Part shown: positions 1 through 8,665 of the stretch, in pieces
Numbering within the stretch: position 1 is the stretch's first letter
How the letters are laid out: each line of letters begins with the position of its first letter
Source: a delta proteobacterium ML8_F1
GTDB lineage: Bacteria > Bacillota > Clostridia > Peptostreptococcales > Acidaminobacteraceae
Direction of reading: 5' to 3'
Assembly (NCBI GenBank): GCA_002029975.1
Contig: LQBE01000011.1
Span: 32,689-84,203, forward strand
Length of the DNA: 51,515 bases
Position numbers and translations under genes: made by a program
The notes under the pieces: generated by a model
Seen by the model: the letters and a program-made list of their open reading frames with translations, nothing else
What the model was told of the DNA's origin: nothing
Databases searched by the model: none

Positions 1-5
1 TGTCG

Positions 6-52
6 TTTTTTGTCCCGGCCTTCAGCGGTTTTGCCGGGTGTCTTCAACAAAG
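6..52 (-). repeat. Short diverged repeat (copy 1)
   Basis: A 47-base stretch matches positions 8871-8917 without gaps, with 8 mismatches (about 83 %). Read on the minus strand, both copies give similar residues (FVE.-RQ-stop-PGQK) with the TGA in the same place. The second copy lies in what looks like an IS200/IS605-type relic, so this is probably the edge of another relic continuing left of the window. The similarity is seen directly; its identity is inferred. Confidence 0.45.
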
Positions 53-88
53 GCGCCATAGGGGATAATTGTTCCAACTTCTGTTTGT

Positions 89-116
89 TTGTGAAATTTG
101 AAAAAAAGGGTATAAT
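89..116 (+). promoter_or_regulatory. Promoter of the rluA-like operon
   Basis: TTGTGA at 89-94 and TATAAT at 111-116 are separated by 16 bases, a good vegetative (SigA-type) promoter. It lies about 37 bases before the start codon of the pseudouridine synthase and probably also serves the ABC exporter genes that follow closely. Confidence 0.6.
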
Positions 117-152
117 ATGACCAGGTAGTCATATTTTTCAAGGGAGGATTCA

Positions 153-1028
153 ATGAAATATATTGTCAAAGCCCAGGACCAGGGTATGACCCTGGAAGAT
201 CTCTTGAAGGAGCGCCTCCATATTTCCAATCGTCTATACCAGCGCCTTGCCGGACACTCCGGAATCACAGTTGAGGCACAAACTGATTCCGGGAGCGGCC
301 TGGGAATGGGAGACATCATTACAATCCGTTTTGATTACGAAAAAAACACCTATGAGGGTCAGCCGGGCCCCCTGGAAATTGTCTATGAGGATGAGGACCT
401 GCTGGTCATCAATAAGGATCCCTATGTGGTGGTCCATCCCACCCGGAATATTCTCGAGGATACTTTGATAAACCATCTCAGCTATTATCTGTACCAGAAA
501 AAGGATTTCAGCAAGCTGCGGTTTGTTTCCAGGCTTGACAGGGACACCTCCGGGGCGGTCCTGGTAGCCAAAAACCCGTGGATGCACCACCGGCTGAGCA
601 CTTTGATTCCGGGAGAAACCCTGGTGAAGGAGTACACGGCCCTGGTCCATGGAAGCTTCAAGAAGACCAGGGGGCTGATTGACCTGCCCATAGGTCCTCT
701 GGAGGACGGGATTCATCATGGGGTCACAAGCCATGGCAGGGACGCTCGGACAGGCTTTGAAGTCATAGAAGACTTTGGTGAATTCACCCTTCTCCATCTG
801 AGGCTCTATACCGGCAGGACCCACCAGATCAGAGTGCATCTGGCCCATATCGGTCATCCGGTGGTGGGGGACACCCTCTATCAAAAAGCGAGTGGTCTCA
901 TCCAGCGGCAGTTTCTCCACGCCTCAAGGCTTGACTTCGTCCATCCGGTGACGGGAGCGTGGCTCAAACTCGAGGCCCCTCTCAAAGCCGATCTCAAAAG
1001 GGTCCTGGAGACTCTCAAGGGGGAATAG
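153..1028 (+). CDS. RluA-family RNA pseudouridine synthase
   Basis: A 291-residue protein of the RluA/RluD family, which isomerises specific uridines in rRNA or tRNA to pseudouridine. The family motif RLDRDTSG is at residues 127-134, with the catalytic Asp expected at 129. The first ~60 residues resemble a short S4-like RNA-binding region (LEDLLKERLHIS). A further conserved stretch is TGRTHQIRVHLAHIGHPVVGD near the C-terminal third. The ATG start is supported by GGGAGG seven bases upstream. The stop lies 3 bases before the ABC ATPase gene, so the genes are probably co-transcribed, though a functional link is not evident. The RNA target cannot be told from sequence. Confidence 0.92.
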   Translation: MKYIVKAQDQGMTLEDLLKERLHISNRLYQRLAGHSGITVEAQTDSGSGLGMGDIITIRFDYEKNTYEGQPGPLEIVYEDEDLLVINKDPYVVVHPTRNILEDTLINHLSYYLYQKKDFSKLRFVSRLDRDTSGAVLVAKNPWMHHRLSTLIPGETLVKEYTALVHGSFKKTRGLIDLPIGPLEDGIHHGVTSHGRDARTGFEVIEDFGEFTLLHLRLYTGRTHQIRVHLAHIGHPVVGDTLYQKASGLIQRQFLHASRLDFVHPVTGAWLKLEAPLKADLKRVLETLKGE

Positions 1029-1031
1029 ACA

Positions 1032-1736
1032 ATGAAGGACTTTATTGAGGTCAGGAATATCAGCAAGACCTATCAGATGGGTGAAATTACGGTCAACGCC
1101 CTCACGGAGGTCGGCTTTTCTGTGGGAAAGGGAGAATTCGTAGTCATTCTGGGACCGAGCGGCAGCGGCAAAAGCACCCTCCTCAATCTTATCGGAGGCA
1201 TGGACTTTCCGTCCTGCGGTCAGATTTTTGTTGATGCCAGGGAAGTCACTGCCTACAATGAGCAATCATTGACGGATTACCGTCGCCATGACATCGGTTT
1301 TGTCTTCCAGTTCTACAATCTCATGGCAAATCTGACTGCCAGGGAGAATATTGAACTGGCCACCCAGATTACCTTTGAACCCCTGTCGGTGGATGAAGTA
1401 CTCGAGGATGTGGCACTTTCACACAGAAAAGATCATTTTCCCTCCCAGCTTTCCGGGGGAGAACAGCAGCGCGTTGCCATCGCCCGGGCCGTCGCAAAAA
1501 ATCCGAAGGTCCTTTTGTGCGATGAACCGACGGGGGCGCTTGATTATGCGACAGGGGTCACGATTCTGAAGCTACTGAGAAAAATCAACAGAAAATACAA
1601 CAAGACGATTCTAATTATCACCCATAATGCCGCTATCGGCAATATCGGGGACCGGGTAATCAGACTGAGAAGCGGCACCGTCACCCACAACGAAAAGAAT
1701 CCCAACCCGGTAGAGCCTGAAAGGATTGAGTGGTAG
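1032..1736 (+). CDS. ABC transporter ATP-binding protein (MacB/LolD type)
   Basis: A 234-residue ATPase subunit that would power an exporter or mechanotransmission complex at the cytoplasmic membrane. Walker [10 protein letters not shown] is at residues 41-49, the signature LSGGEQQ at 140-146 and Walker B LLCDEP at 161-166 with the catalytic Glu at about 165. A switch His lies in IITHN near residue 198. The FtsX-like permease gene overlaps its 3' end and an adaptor gene follows, the standard arrangement of MacB-type tripartite efflux or peptide exporters in Firmicutes. Substrate unknown. Confidence 0.93.
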   Translation: MKDFIEVRNISKTYQMGEITVNALTEVGFSVGKGEFVVILGPSGSGKSTLLNLIGGMDFPSCGQIFVDAREVTAYNEQSLTDYRRHDIGFVFQFYNLMANLTARENIELATQITFEPLSVDEVLEDVALSHRKDHFPSQLSGGEQQRVAIARAVAKNPKVLLCDEPTGALDYATGVTILKLLRKINRKYNKTILIITHNAAIGNIGDRVIRLRSGTVTHNEKNPNPVEPERIEW

Positions 1737-4081
1737 TGAAAATTCTAAACCGGCGGGTTATCCGGGTTATCAATCAGGAGAAAATCCAGTACCTTGCCGT
1801 TGCGCTGGTGATTGTCATGGGTCTGACCAGCTATATCGGCATGGGGATGGCTGTGGAAAACCTGGACCTCACGGTGCGGGACTACTACAGACTCACTGAT
1901 TTTGCCGACGGGTATATTGACTTTGGAAAAATTTCAAAGAGTCAGCTGGGGGCTGTTGCCAGGGAACCGGGAGTTGAAAAAATCCAGGGACGCATCACCT
2001 GTGACATTCAGCTTGATCTTGACGAGGAACATGTCAAGGTGCGGATGATTACCAACCCCGGGGAGGAGGGGATCAACCGGCTGCACTTTGAGAGGGGGCC
2101 AGAGACTCTTGAGGGGGATGAAGAAATTTTTGTCCTGAGGCAGTTTGCCCAGGCCAGGGGTTATGCGCCCGGGGATGAACTGCCAGTGAGGGTCGCAGGG
2201 AAAACCTATATCATGCGAATCAAGAATATCGTGGATGCCCCGGAATTTGTCTATCTGGTGGAAAGCGAACAGACCCTGCTTCCAGATGCCAGGCGCTACG
2301 GGGTGATTTATGTCACTGAGTCTTTTGCGCAGAGCGCCCTCGGTTTTCAGGGCAGCTATAACCAGGTGCTGCTGCGGGTTGAGGCGGGCCATGAGGAAAA
2401 AGAGGTCCTGGATGGGATGGGTGAGGATTTTAAGAACCTGGGAATCACCGGTCTCACAGAGAAAAAAAACCAGTTGTCCCATCGAATGCTTACTGAGGAA
2501 ATCAACGGGGTCAGGGCGATGATCAATGTGATTCCCACCATTTTTCTAGGTGTCGCCGCCGTGATTCTCAGTTTTTTGATCAACCGGCTGATAAAAAAAG
2601 ACCGGACCATGATTGGGATTTTAAAGGCTATGGGCTACGGCAATGCCGCCATTGTCTGCCACTATGGAAAAATCAGTCTGACCATTGGAATGGTGGGAGG
2701 GGTGCTGGGAATTCTGGCGGGATTCCAGGCCTCCAGCTTTCTGGCCGCACTTTATGTGGAGTCCTTTTTCAACATTCCCATTCTGGTGACGGTATTCTAC
2801 CCGGGTTTCGCCTTCAAGGCCCTTGTTCTGACCCTGATATTCACTCTGATGGCCTCTTTGTGGGCCACCAGGGGAATCCTGCAGATCCATCCGGCGGAGT
2901 CCATGCGTCCCCCGGCGCCGGCTGTCGGAAAAAAAATCCTTCTGGAAAAATGGCATTTCCTCTGGAACCGGCTGGATTTCAATTGGAAAAATGTGATCCG
3001 CAGCGCCATGCGCAGCAAACGCCGGCTGGTGTTCACCATGGTGGGGGTGGCCATGACCTATTCCCTGACTTTGATGCCCTTTAGCATGCTTGACTTGTAT
3101 GATGAGATGTTTGTGGAGCAGTTCGAGGTTTTCCAGACCATGGATTACAGCGTGAATTTCAGTGCAATGGTTTCTGACAAGGGCATCCTCGACCTTGGCA
3201 AGGCCACCGGGGCGGAGGTCATCGAGGGCAAGCTCGAGATTCCCTTCGAAGTGCACCGGGGATCCAGAGAAAGAGTCGTAACCATGGTAGGACTTGAAAA
3301 GGATACGGTCATGTACCATTTTGAAAGTCCTCTCAAAAGTCCCCTTGAACTGCCAGGAGAAGGGGTGCTCATTACAGAAAGCATGCACAACCACTTCGGG
3401 TTTGAAGTAGGGGACAGGATTGATTTGACATCCTTTCTTCCGGGGAAGTCGGATGCTGTGGTAACAGTGAAGGGGATTGTGAAGCAGACTTTGGGCATCA
3501 ATATGTATGCGGATATCGGTTTTATGCAGCGGGAGCTGGCGGCAAAGGGGCTAATCAACGGAGTGTTCATCAACACCGACCGGGAAATCAAGGAGGTTCT
3601 GGATGATTATCCGGGTGTCGCTTCTGTTCAGTCTCTCAAGGATATCAGGGATTCCTTCATGGAATTCATGGACTATACCATTTATTCGATTCTTGTAATG
3701 ACCTTTTTTGCGGCGATTCTGGGTTTTGCCATTATTTACAATGCCAGTCTCATGTCCATTGGAGAACGGTCCCTGGAATTCTCCGCCATGCGGGTAATGG
3801 GATTCACCAAATTTGAAATTTTTCAGCTGATTACCCGGGAAATTTTGATTGTTACTTTTTTCGGTCTCATCATGGGGATTCCCATGGGTTCGGCCATGCT
3901 CTATTCCATTGGCGCCACCTTCAACAATGACTTGTATACCATGACCATGAAGGCGACGCCCATAGCCCATCTCAAGACGGCGGCTCTCACCGGGGTGTTT
4001 ATTGCACTCAGTGTGCTGGCTACCTATGAAAAGATCCACCGGTTGAATTTTATGGATGCCCTGAAAAACAGGATGACTTAG
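1730..4081 (+). CDS. ABC transporter permease, two FtsX-like domains
   Basis: A 783-residue membrane protein starting at GTG within the end of the ATPase gene (AAGGA lies 4 bases upstream; a second in-frame GTG at 1736 is possible). An N-terminal membrane segment (residues ~16-37) is followed by a large extracytoplasmic domain. Next comes a core of three or four membrane helices (about 265-385), then a second N-terminal-like helix (~430), another extracytoplasmic domain and three C-terminal helices (~645-780). This duplicated FtsX/MacB layout is typical of Firmicute long permeases. It would work with the ATPase before it and the adaptor after it. Substrate unknown. Confidence 0.88.
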   Translation: MVVKILNRRVIRVINQEKIQYLAVALVIVMGLTSYIGMGMAVENLDLTVRDYYRLTDFADGYIDFGKISKSQLGAVAREPGVEKIQGRITCDIQLDLDEEHVKVRMITNPGEEGINRLHFERGPETLEGDEEIFVLRQFAQARGYAPGDELPVRVAGKTYIMRIKNIVDAPEFVYLVESEQTLLPDARRYGVIYVTESFAQSALGFQGSYNQVLLRVEAGHEEKEVLDGMGEDFKNLGITGLTEKKNQLSHRMLTEEINGVRAMINVIPTIFLGVAAVILSFLINRLIKKDRTMIGILKAMGYGNAAIVCHYGKISLTIGMVGGVLGILAGFQASSFLAALYVESFFNIPILVTVFYPGFAFKALVLTLIFTLMASLWATRGILQIHPAESMRPPAPAVGKKILLEKWHFLWNRLDFNWKNVIRSAMRSKRRLVFTMVGVAMTYSLTLMPFSMLDLYDEMFVEQFEVFQTMDYSVNFSAMVSDKGILDLGKATGAEVIEGKLEIPFEVHRGSRERVVTMVGLEKDTVMYHFESPLKSPLELPGEGVLITESMHNHFGFEVGDRIDLTSFLPGKSDAVVTVKGIVKQTLGINMYADIGFMQRELAAKGLINGVFINTDREIKEVLDDYPGVASVQSLKDIRDSFMEFMDYTIYSILVMTFFAAILGFAIIYNASLMSIGERSLEFSAMRVMGFTKFEIFQLITREILIVTFFGLIMGIPMGSAMLYSIGATFNNDLYTMTMKATPIAHLKTAALTGVFIALSVLATYEKIHRLNFMDALKNRMT

Positions 4082-4094
4082 GAGGATGATGAGA

Positions 4095-5264
4095 ATGAAG
4101 AGGAAACCATCAAAAAAAGCCCTCGTTACCGCCGGGGTTCTGCTGATAGCGGCAAGTCTGGGAATCGGCTATTTTTTCACAGTGAAGGAGCCTGTGACGG
4201 TGGAGGCTGTGAGGATTGCGCCGGTTGAGGAAATCATCAAGGAGCGGGGGATTCTCAGAAGTGACACCCGGGTAGACCTGTTCAGCCCTGTGACTGGCGA
4301 ACTGCAGCAAGTCGGCATCGGAATCGGCGACAGGGTCGCTGAGGGGGAGCTATTGATGGTCATGGATGATACCCAGGCCCGACTCAGACTCGATGGGCTT
4401 TCCTACGAGGTGATGGCCCTCGAAAGCACCCTGGAACTCAATGGCGCAACGGGTGATGGGGAGGCTGTGGGGATTGCCAGGGAAGACTATCTCAGGGCAA
4501 AAAAAGACTATGAGAATGCGGTGGTTCTCTATGAATCAGGGGCCTTGAGCCGGGGAGAGCGGGATTCCATTGCTCTTTTGTTCAGAGTAGCCGCCATGCA
4601 GTTAGAAGCAGCTAAGGAGATGTCCAGCGCCGAGCATTTCAAGCTCAAATCCCTTCAAACCCAGGTGGAGATTTTGAAAGAGGAACTTTCATCCTATCAG
4701 ATTCGGGCTCCTTTTGAGGGGGTTGTCTCAGAAATCCACGTCAAAAGAGGGCAGCAGATTTTTCCGGGTACAGCCCTCGTGGAAATCTATGAAGAAGCCT
4801 ATTATATTGAAGTGGACCTGCTGGAAGAGGAACTCCTCAGACTCAGCACAAAGACACCAGTGAGAATTCTTGTGGAAGGGACCTGTGTCGAAAGCGCTAT
4901 CAGGAAAATTCATCCGACCATCAAGCCCGCCATGTCTGACATGGGGGTCACCCAGTTGAAAGGGCTTGTCGAAATCGAGGCTTGCCGGGAAAAATCCCTT
5001 CCCGGCAGAGAATACGATGTGGAGTTTGTCCTCAAGGCTGAACCCAGGGCTTTGACCGTGGACAAGCAGGCCCTGGTGAAATTTGACGGCGGGGATTATG
5101 TCTATGAGGTTCTTGGGGGAAAAGCTGTCCTGACTCAGGTGACCCTTGGCATCGAAGGTCGGGACCGGTATGAAATTCTCAGTGGTCTCGAGGAGGGGGA
5201 CCTGGTGATTCTCAATCCCTCACAGGCCCTCCGGGACGGCACAAAGGTTGCCATAGCGGGTTAA
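4095..5264 (+). CDS. Membrane-fusion (HlyD/RND adaptor) protein
   Basis: About 389 residues. The start is placed at the ATG at 4095, nine bases after GGAGG; two earlier ATGs (4086, 4089) touch the ribosome site. A positively charged N-terminus and a membrane anchor (about residues 7-26) precede a lipoyl-like half-motif (ELQQVGIGIGDRVAEGELL), a helical hairpin, the second lipoyl half (IRAPFEGVVSEIHVKRGQQI), and beta-barrel and membrane-proximal domains. This is the adaptor of a MacAB-like exporter. In Gram-positive bacteria these adaptors stabilise the permease and do not contact an outer-membrane channel. Confidence 0.88.
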   Translation: MKRKPSKKALVTAGVLLIAASLGIGYFFTVKEPVTVEAVRIAPVEEIIKERGILRSDTRVDLFSPVTGELQQVGIGIGDRVAEGELLMVMDDTQARLRLDGLSYEVMALESTLELNGATGDGEAVGIAREDYLRAKKDYENAVVLYESGALSRGERDSIALLFRVAAMQLEAAKEMSSAEHFKLKSLQTQVEILKEELSSYQIRAPFEGVVSEIHVKRGQQIFPGTALVEIYEEAYYIEVDLLEEELLRLSTKTPVRILVEGTCVESAIRKIHPTIKPAMSDMGVTQLKGLVEIEACREKSLPGREYDVEFVLKAEPRALTVDKQALVKFDGGDYVYEVLGGKAVLTQVTLGIEGRDRYEILSGLEEGDLVILNPSQALRDGTKVAIAG

Positions 5265-5268
5265 AGAT

Positions 5269-5297
5269 TTGGAAAATCCGACAATTTAGGGTATAAT
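5269..5297 (+). promoter_or_regulatory. Promoter of 6S RNA
   Basis: TTGGAA at 5269-5274 and TATAAT at 5292-5297 with a 17-base spacer. The predicted start at about 5304 coincides with the 5' end of the 6S RNA fold. Confidence 0.7.
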
Positions 5298-5303
5298 GAC
5301 AGT

Positions 5304-5475
5304 AGCCTGAGATGTGCGTTGCTCTATATAATTCAACCACCAGATAGATTGAGGGAGTTCGTGTCCTACTGTGGATGGCAGGCCTTTTACAAAGAGGAAG
5401 TCAGAAGCTCTAGGTAGTACACCCACGTTGTGAGACGTGGTCCAGAATTGTATGGGTGACGGCATCTTGGACCTT
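5304..5475 (+). ncRNA. ssrS: 6S RNA
   Basis: 6S RNA binds the housekeeping RNA polymerase holoenzyme and mimics an open promoter. The closing stem is visible: CC(U)GAGAUG at 5306-5314 pairs with CAUCUUGG at 5463-5470 with a single bulged U. The size (about 170 bases), the GGCATCTTGGACC 3' end, the dedicated promoter and the terminator directly behind all match Firmicute 6S RNAs. The central bubble was not modelled in detail. A covariance search with the Rfam 6S model would settle it. Confidence 0.82.
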
Positions 5476-5498
5476 CATTTTTTAATGGAGGTTTTTTT
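5472..5498 (+). terminator. Intrinsic terminator of 6S RNA
   Basis: CCTTCATT at 5472-5479 pairs with AATGGAGG at 5484-5491 (8 pairs, one G-U), followed by seven T at 5492-5498. It stands only about 15 bases before the MocR gene start. Confidence 0.75.
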
Positions 5499-5512
5499 TA
5501 GGAGGACTTTTG

Positions 5513-6922
5513 ATGTGGCAGATAGAAATAGACCCCCAATATCCGGTTTATCAGAATATTGCGAAGCATATTGAGAAGCTGATTCTGAATGAAGTCCTCA
5601 AACCCCGGGATCCCCTTCCCTCGGTGAGGGCACTTTCCCGGACCCTTGGCGTCAACAAGGATACGGTGGTGAACGCCTATGAGCAACTGAGCAACCGGGG
5701 AACTATTTATAAAATCCCAGGAAAGGGCACCTTTGTCAGAGAATTCAGTGACATCGGAGCCATTGAAGCCTATCCTTCAAAAGCAGCGACCTATCCCTAC
5801 GACTTTACCCGCAGCGTGATTTCAACGGATTATTTTCCAGTGGCAGCCTTCAAGGATTCTTTTGAGAGGGTTTTAGAGCGGGATCGGGGCAATGCCTTTA
5901 CCACTGAGGATTCTCTGGGCCATCTGCCCTTGAGGCAGGTCATCCTCACTCATCTTGAGGCCATGGGGGTTGAGGCTTCCCTGTCCTCAGTGATGATCAT
6001 CTCAGGCGCCCAGCAGGGCATTGATATTGTGTCTAGGAACCTCCTCACTCCCAAGGACCACGTATTCATTGAGAACCCCACTTATCAGGGGGCATCCAGT
6101 TATTTCAAGGCCATGGGCGTCCGGCTGACGGGGATCGGTTACAGGGACCAGGACCTTGATCTTGAGCGACTGGAAACGGAACTGAAATGGTATCGACCCA
6201 GGTTGATGTATACCATGCCGAATTTTCAGAATCCCACGGGGTTTTCCTATTCCGAGACAACCAAACAAAGGCTGGCGGCCCTGGCCGAAGAATATGCCTT
6301 TTACATCATTGAGGATGACTATACCAATGAAATCAATTACGGGAATCCGGTGGTTCCCCTCAAGGCCTATGACACCCATCAGCGGGTGATATACATCAAG
6401 AGCTTCTCAAAGATACTGATTCCAGGCTTTCGGGTTTCCTTCATCGTCATGCCCCCGAATCTGACCAGGGATCTTGAGAGCATCAAAGCCATGACGGACC
6501 TGACCACCTCGGGGATTCTTCAAAGGGCTCTGGCGGATTTCATGGCCGGGGAGGGATATCCCTCCCATATCATAAAAATCCATGCGCTTTTCGCCAAGCG
6601 CATGGATAAAGCCTATGAATTTCTGACGGGTTATCTTCCGGGAGGAATAGAGGTCATCAAGCCCCGGGGGGGAATCAGCTTCTGGATCCGCGTTCCCAAG
6701 GGGATATCGGCATCGAAGCTTTTGTCTGAGGCCCAGAAAGAAGGCGTCACCTTCAGCCTGGGCAGTGATTTCTATCTGCAAGGGACTCCCGGCAAGGCGG
6801 GCTGGATTCGTCTGAGTTTTGGAGGAATCGAGGAGGAGCTGATTGAGGAAGGAATCCGTCTGCTGGGGCGCAGCATGCTCAAATGCATTTACGAAGACAA
6901 AAATAAAATCCTGATTGATTGA
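5513..6922 (+). CDS. MocR-type (GntR/aminotransferase fusion) transcription regulator
   Basis: 469 residues from the ATG at 5513, preceded by AGGAGGA. The first ~75 residues are a GntR winged helix-turn-helix (LPSVRALSRTLGVNKDTVV, then PGKGTFV). The remainder is a fold-type I aminotransferase-like domain with YTMPNFQNPTG, a DDYTNEI stretch and the PLP-binding Lys expected in IKSFSKILIPGFR. MocR proteins sense PLP, amino acids or related effectors and often control neighbouring metabolic genes. No obvious target is adjacent. The gene has almost no leader of its own, because the 6S terminator ends just upstream of its ribosome site. Confidence 0.9.
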   Translation: MWQIEIDPQYPVYQNIAKHIEKLILNEVLKPRDPLPSVRALSRTLGVNKDTVVNAYEQLSNRGTIYKIPGKGTFVREFSDIGAIEAYPSKAATYPYDFTRSVISTDYFPVAAFKDSFERVLERDRGNAFTTEDSLGHLPLRQVILTHLEAMGVEASLSSVMIISGAQQGIDIVSRNLLTPKDHVFIENPTYQGASSYFKAMGVRLTGIGYRDQDLDLERLETELKWYRPRLMYTMPNFQNPTGFSYSETTKQRLAALAEEYAFYIIEDDYTNEINYGNPVVPLKAYDTHQRVIYIKSFSKILIPGFRVSFIVMPPNLTRDLESIKAMTDLTTSGILQRALADFMAGEGYPSHIIKIHALFAKRMDKAYEFLTGYLPGGIEVIKPRGGISFWIRVPKGISASKLLSEAQKEGVTFSLGSDFYLQGTPGKAGWIRLSFGGIEEELIEEGIRLLGRSMLKCIYEDKNKILID

Positions 6923-6924
6923 AA

Positions 6925-6953
6925 AAAGGGCGCTCCCCCAGGGAACGCCCTTT
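6925..6953 (-). terminator. Terminator for the leftward pseudokinase-like gene
   Basis: AAAGGGCG at 6925-6932 pairs with CGCCCTTT at 6946-6953. The U-tract (six T) is on the minus strand, so it mainly ends the leftward gene. The plus-strand side (TTTGCTG) is a poor U-tract, though it also sits right after the MocR stop codon. Confidence 0.7.
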
Positions 6954-6964
6954 GCTGTGTCCTG

Positions 6965-8599
6965 TTATTTGTAGGTGCTGATGCTGATATCGTCAATCCA
7001 GAGAGTCAGATCTCTGCCGCTGACCGACAAGACCAGATCCCTGGAGAGGTAGACATTGTCATTGAAGGATATTTTTTGCCATTCCTCGGTTTTAGGGGTA
7101 TAAAAGCGGTCGATGCTGAAAATCTCCTCGTCGTCGGTGACACCCTTGAGGGTAAAGGACAGCGGGACACTCTCAGAGCCCTTCATCCAGAAGCTGAAAC
7201 CGATATTGCCCGCGAGATTCTGGTTCTCCAGGGTGATGGTCCTGGTCTGGGATCCCTCGAAGACCATGGCAATGGATTTGTCTCCGCTGCGGGATTCTTC
7301 TTGGATGAAGGTCACTCCGTCCTCCATCCCGATGGCGTAGCGGTCCAGGGATTCCTCCCCGCTGCTGGATTCGGCGAGGGGGTCCGTGGAAGTCCTTTCC
7401 TCCAGAATCTCTTCAGAGTAGACCTCGCTCCAGTTGTCGTAGCGGTCCCTGACCTTCAGGTCAATGCGGTAGACGCCCTCTTCATTGAAATAATGGATGT
7501 AGTTTTCCGAACTGGCCGAGTAGATTTTTTTCTCGCCTTCATAGACGGACCAGTCAAAATCTTCAATGCGATTGTCCTCCCCGTAGGCTTCGCTGCGGTT
7601 GGTGAAAACCCAGTTTCCCTCAGTGTCTTTTTGTTTTTCAAAGGAGGCCGTGGGAGGCGGCACATCAGTGATGCGGTTTATCATGGGAATGAAAATGGCA
7701 AAAAGAGCGATAGCCACAGCCAGAAGAACCAGTCCGAGGACCAGTGGATTCGGGCCCTCCTTTTCTTCATCCGGGGGATTCCTGTTGAAGAGGCCAGCCA
7801 GGGCAAAGGGCTTCTTCTCGTCTTCAGTGGGCGTGCCCGGTTCCGGGTAGACGGGAATATTCCGCCCACCGTCTGTCTTGTCACCGGTCGGGGAGGCCTT
7901 TTCCTCAAGGGGGACGATGACGGGGGGCTCGGGATCAGAGTCATCCAGGTAAAAATCGTAGAGATAGATTTTCTTGAAGGATTCGTAGATGGCGGCAAGT
8001 GTGTCAATGGAGTCATCGGTGATCAGATTGTCGAAGAATTCCTTCAGGGTGAGCACCAGGGGAAGATCCTCCGGGGCGGGTTCGAAATCCAGAAGGTGGG
8101 TGGCGAATTCATGAATCCGGGCTTTGATCATTCCAAAGTCCATGGGCATCATGGCCTTGCTTTCATCTATGACAATCAGTTCATTGTGGATGAGATCGTG
8201 GTCCTTGACAAAGAACTGACTGGGACTCGACAGGATATACTGCAGCACAAGGGGCAGCGTATCAAACCGCGAGAGCTTGCTCAGGTAGTCCTGTAGCAGA
8301 TTGATTCTGAATTTTGCAGGGTTCTGGTTGTTCTGCAATGCCTGGGTGACACTCATGCCTTCTTTGTAGTCTATAATGAAGGTAGCGCTGCGGTCGTCTT
8401 CGGTGAAAAAGAGAAGGTGGTCGAGATGGGCCCTTAAATCACTGATGACCTCATGGGTAATCAGATCGGATTTGATGAGTTCATTAATCAGTACCACCTG
8501 GTCAGAGTGCTTTATGGATTCGCCCATGTAAATCTTCTGGTACGCATTTTCCTGAAAGAGATGGGTTGCCGAGAATTCCTGGTTGTAAATATCTTTCAT
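6965..8599 (-). CDS. Membrane protein with kinase-like N-terminus, PKD-like and jelly-roll-like ectodomain
   Basis: 544 residues from the ATG at 8599 (GGAGGG seven bases upstream). Not recognised as a named family. Residues ~1-215 are cytoplasmic and vaguely resemble a degenerate Ser/Thr kinase: the position expected for the VAIK lysine reads VVLIN, and I see no HRD or DFG motif (MDFGM is the only hint). A Pro/Glu-rich linker follows, then one membrane helix at about 285-308 (PLVLGLVLLAVAIALFAIF). After that comes a PKD-like beta domain (~315-395, FDWSVYEGEKK ... YRIDLKVRDRY) and a C-terminal beta-rich region resembling a carbohydrate-binding jelly roll (ending LTLWIDDISIS). It may be a wall- or glycan-sensing receptor; that is inference. 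Confidence 0.6.
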   Translation of the reverse strand: MKDIYNQEFSATHLFQENAYQKIYMGESIKHSDQVVLINELIKSDLITHEVISDLRAHLDHLLFFTEDDRSATFIIDYKEGMSVTQALQNNQNPAKFRINLLQDYLSKLSRFDTLPLVLQYILSSPSQFFVKDHDLIHNELIVIDESKAMMPMDFGMIKARIHEFATHLLDFEPAPEDLPLVLTLKEFFDNLITDDSIDTLAAIYESFKKIYLYDFYLDDSDPEPPVIVPLEEKASPTGDKTDGGRNIPVYPEPGTPTEDEKKPFALAGLFNRNPPDEEKEGPNPLVLGLVLLAVAIALFAIFIPMINRITDVPPPTASFEKQKDTEGNWVFTNRSEAYGEDNRIEDFDWSVYEGEKKIYSASSENYIHYFNEEGVYRIDLKVRDRYDNWSEVYSEEILEERTSTDPLAESSSGEESLDRYAIGMEDGVTFIQEESRSGDKSIAMVFEGSQTRTITLENQNLAGNIGFSFWMKGSESVPLSFTLKGVTDDEEIFSIDRFYTPKTEEWQKISFNDNVYLSRDLVLSVSGRDLTLWIDDISISTYK

Positions 8600-8636
8600 A
8601 AAAAATCCCTCCAAAGGCTGTTCACTGCTCAATAAT

Positions 8637-8665
8637 ATTATATACTATATTGAAGGGACTGTGAA
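8637..8665 (-). promoter_or_regulatory. Promoter of the pseudokinase-like gene
   Basis: On the minus strand, TTCACA (8660-8665) and TATAAT (8637-8642) are separated by 17 bases. The -35 box coincides with the conserved end of the transposon-like relic (GTAGTTCAC), so the insertion may have supplied part of the promoter. Confidence 0.5.

Noticed and set aside
44-319. Minus-strand open frame over the rluA start
   Set aside because: It overlaps a good promoter and the start of a clearly recognised gene, and has no ribosome site or family.
7076-8296. 406-codon open frame on the plus strand
   Set aside because: It is the antisense shadow of the pseudokinase-like gene. The minus strand has a strong ribosome site, promoter, domain structure and terminator.
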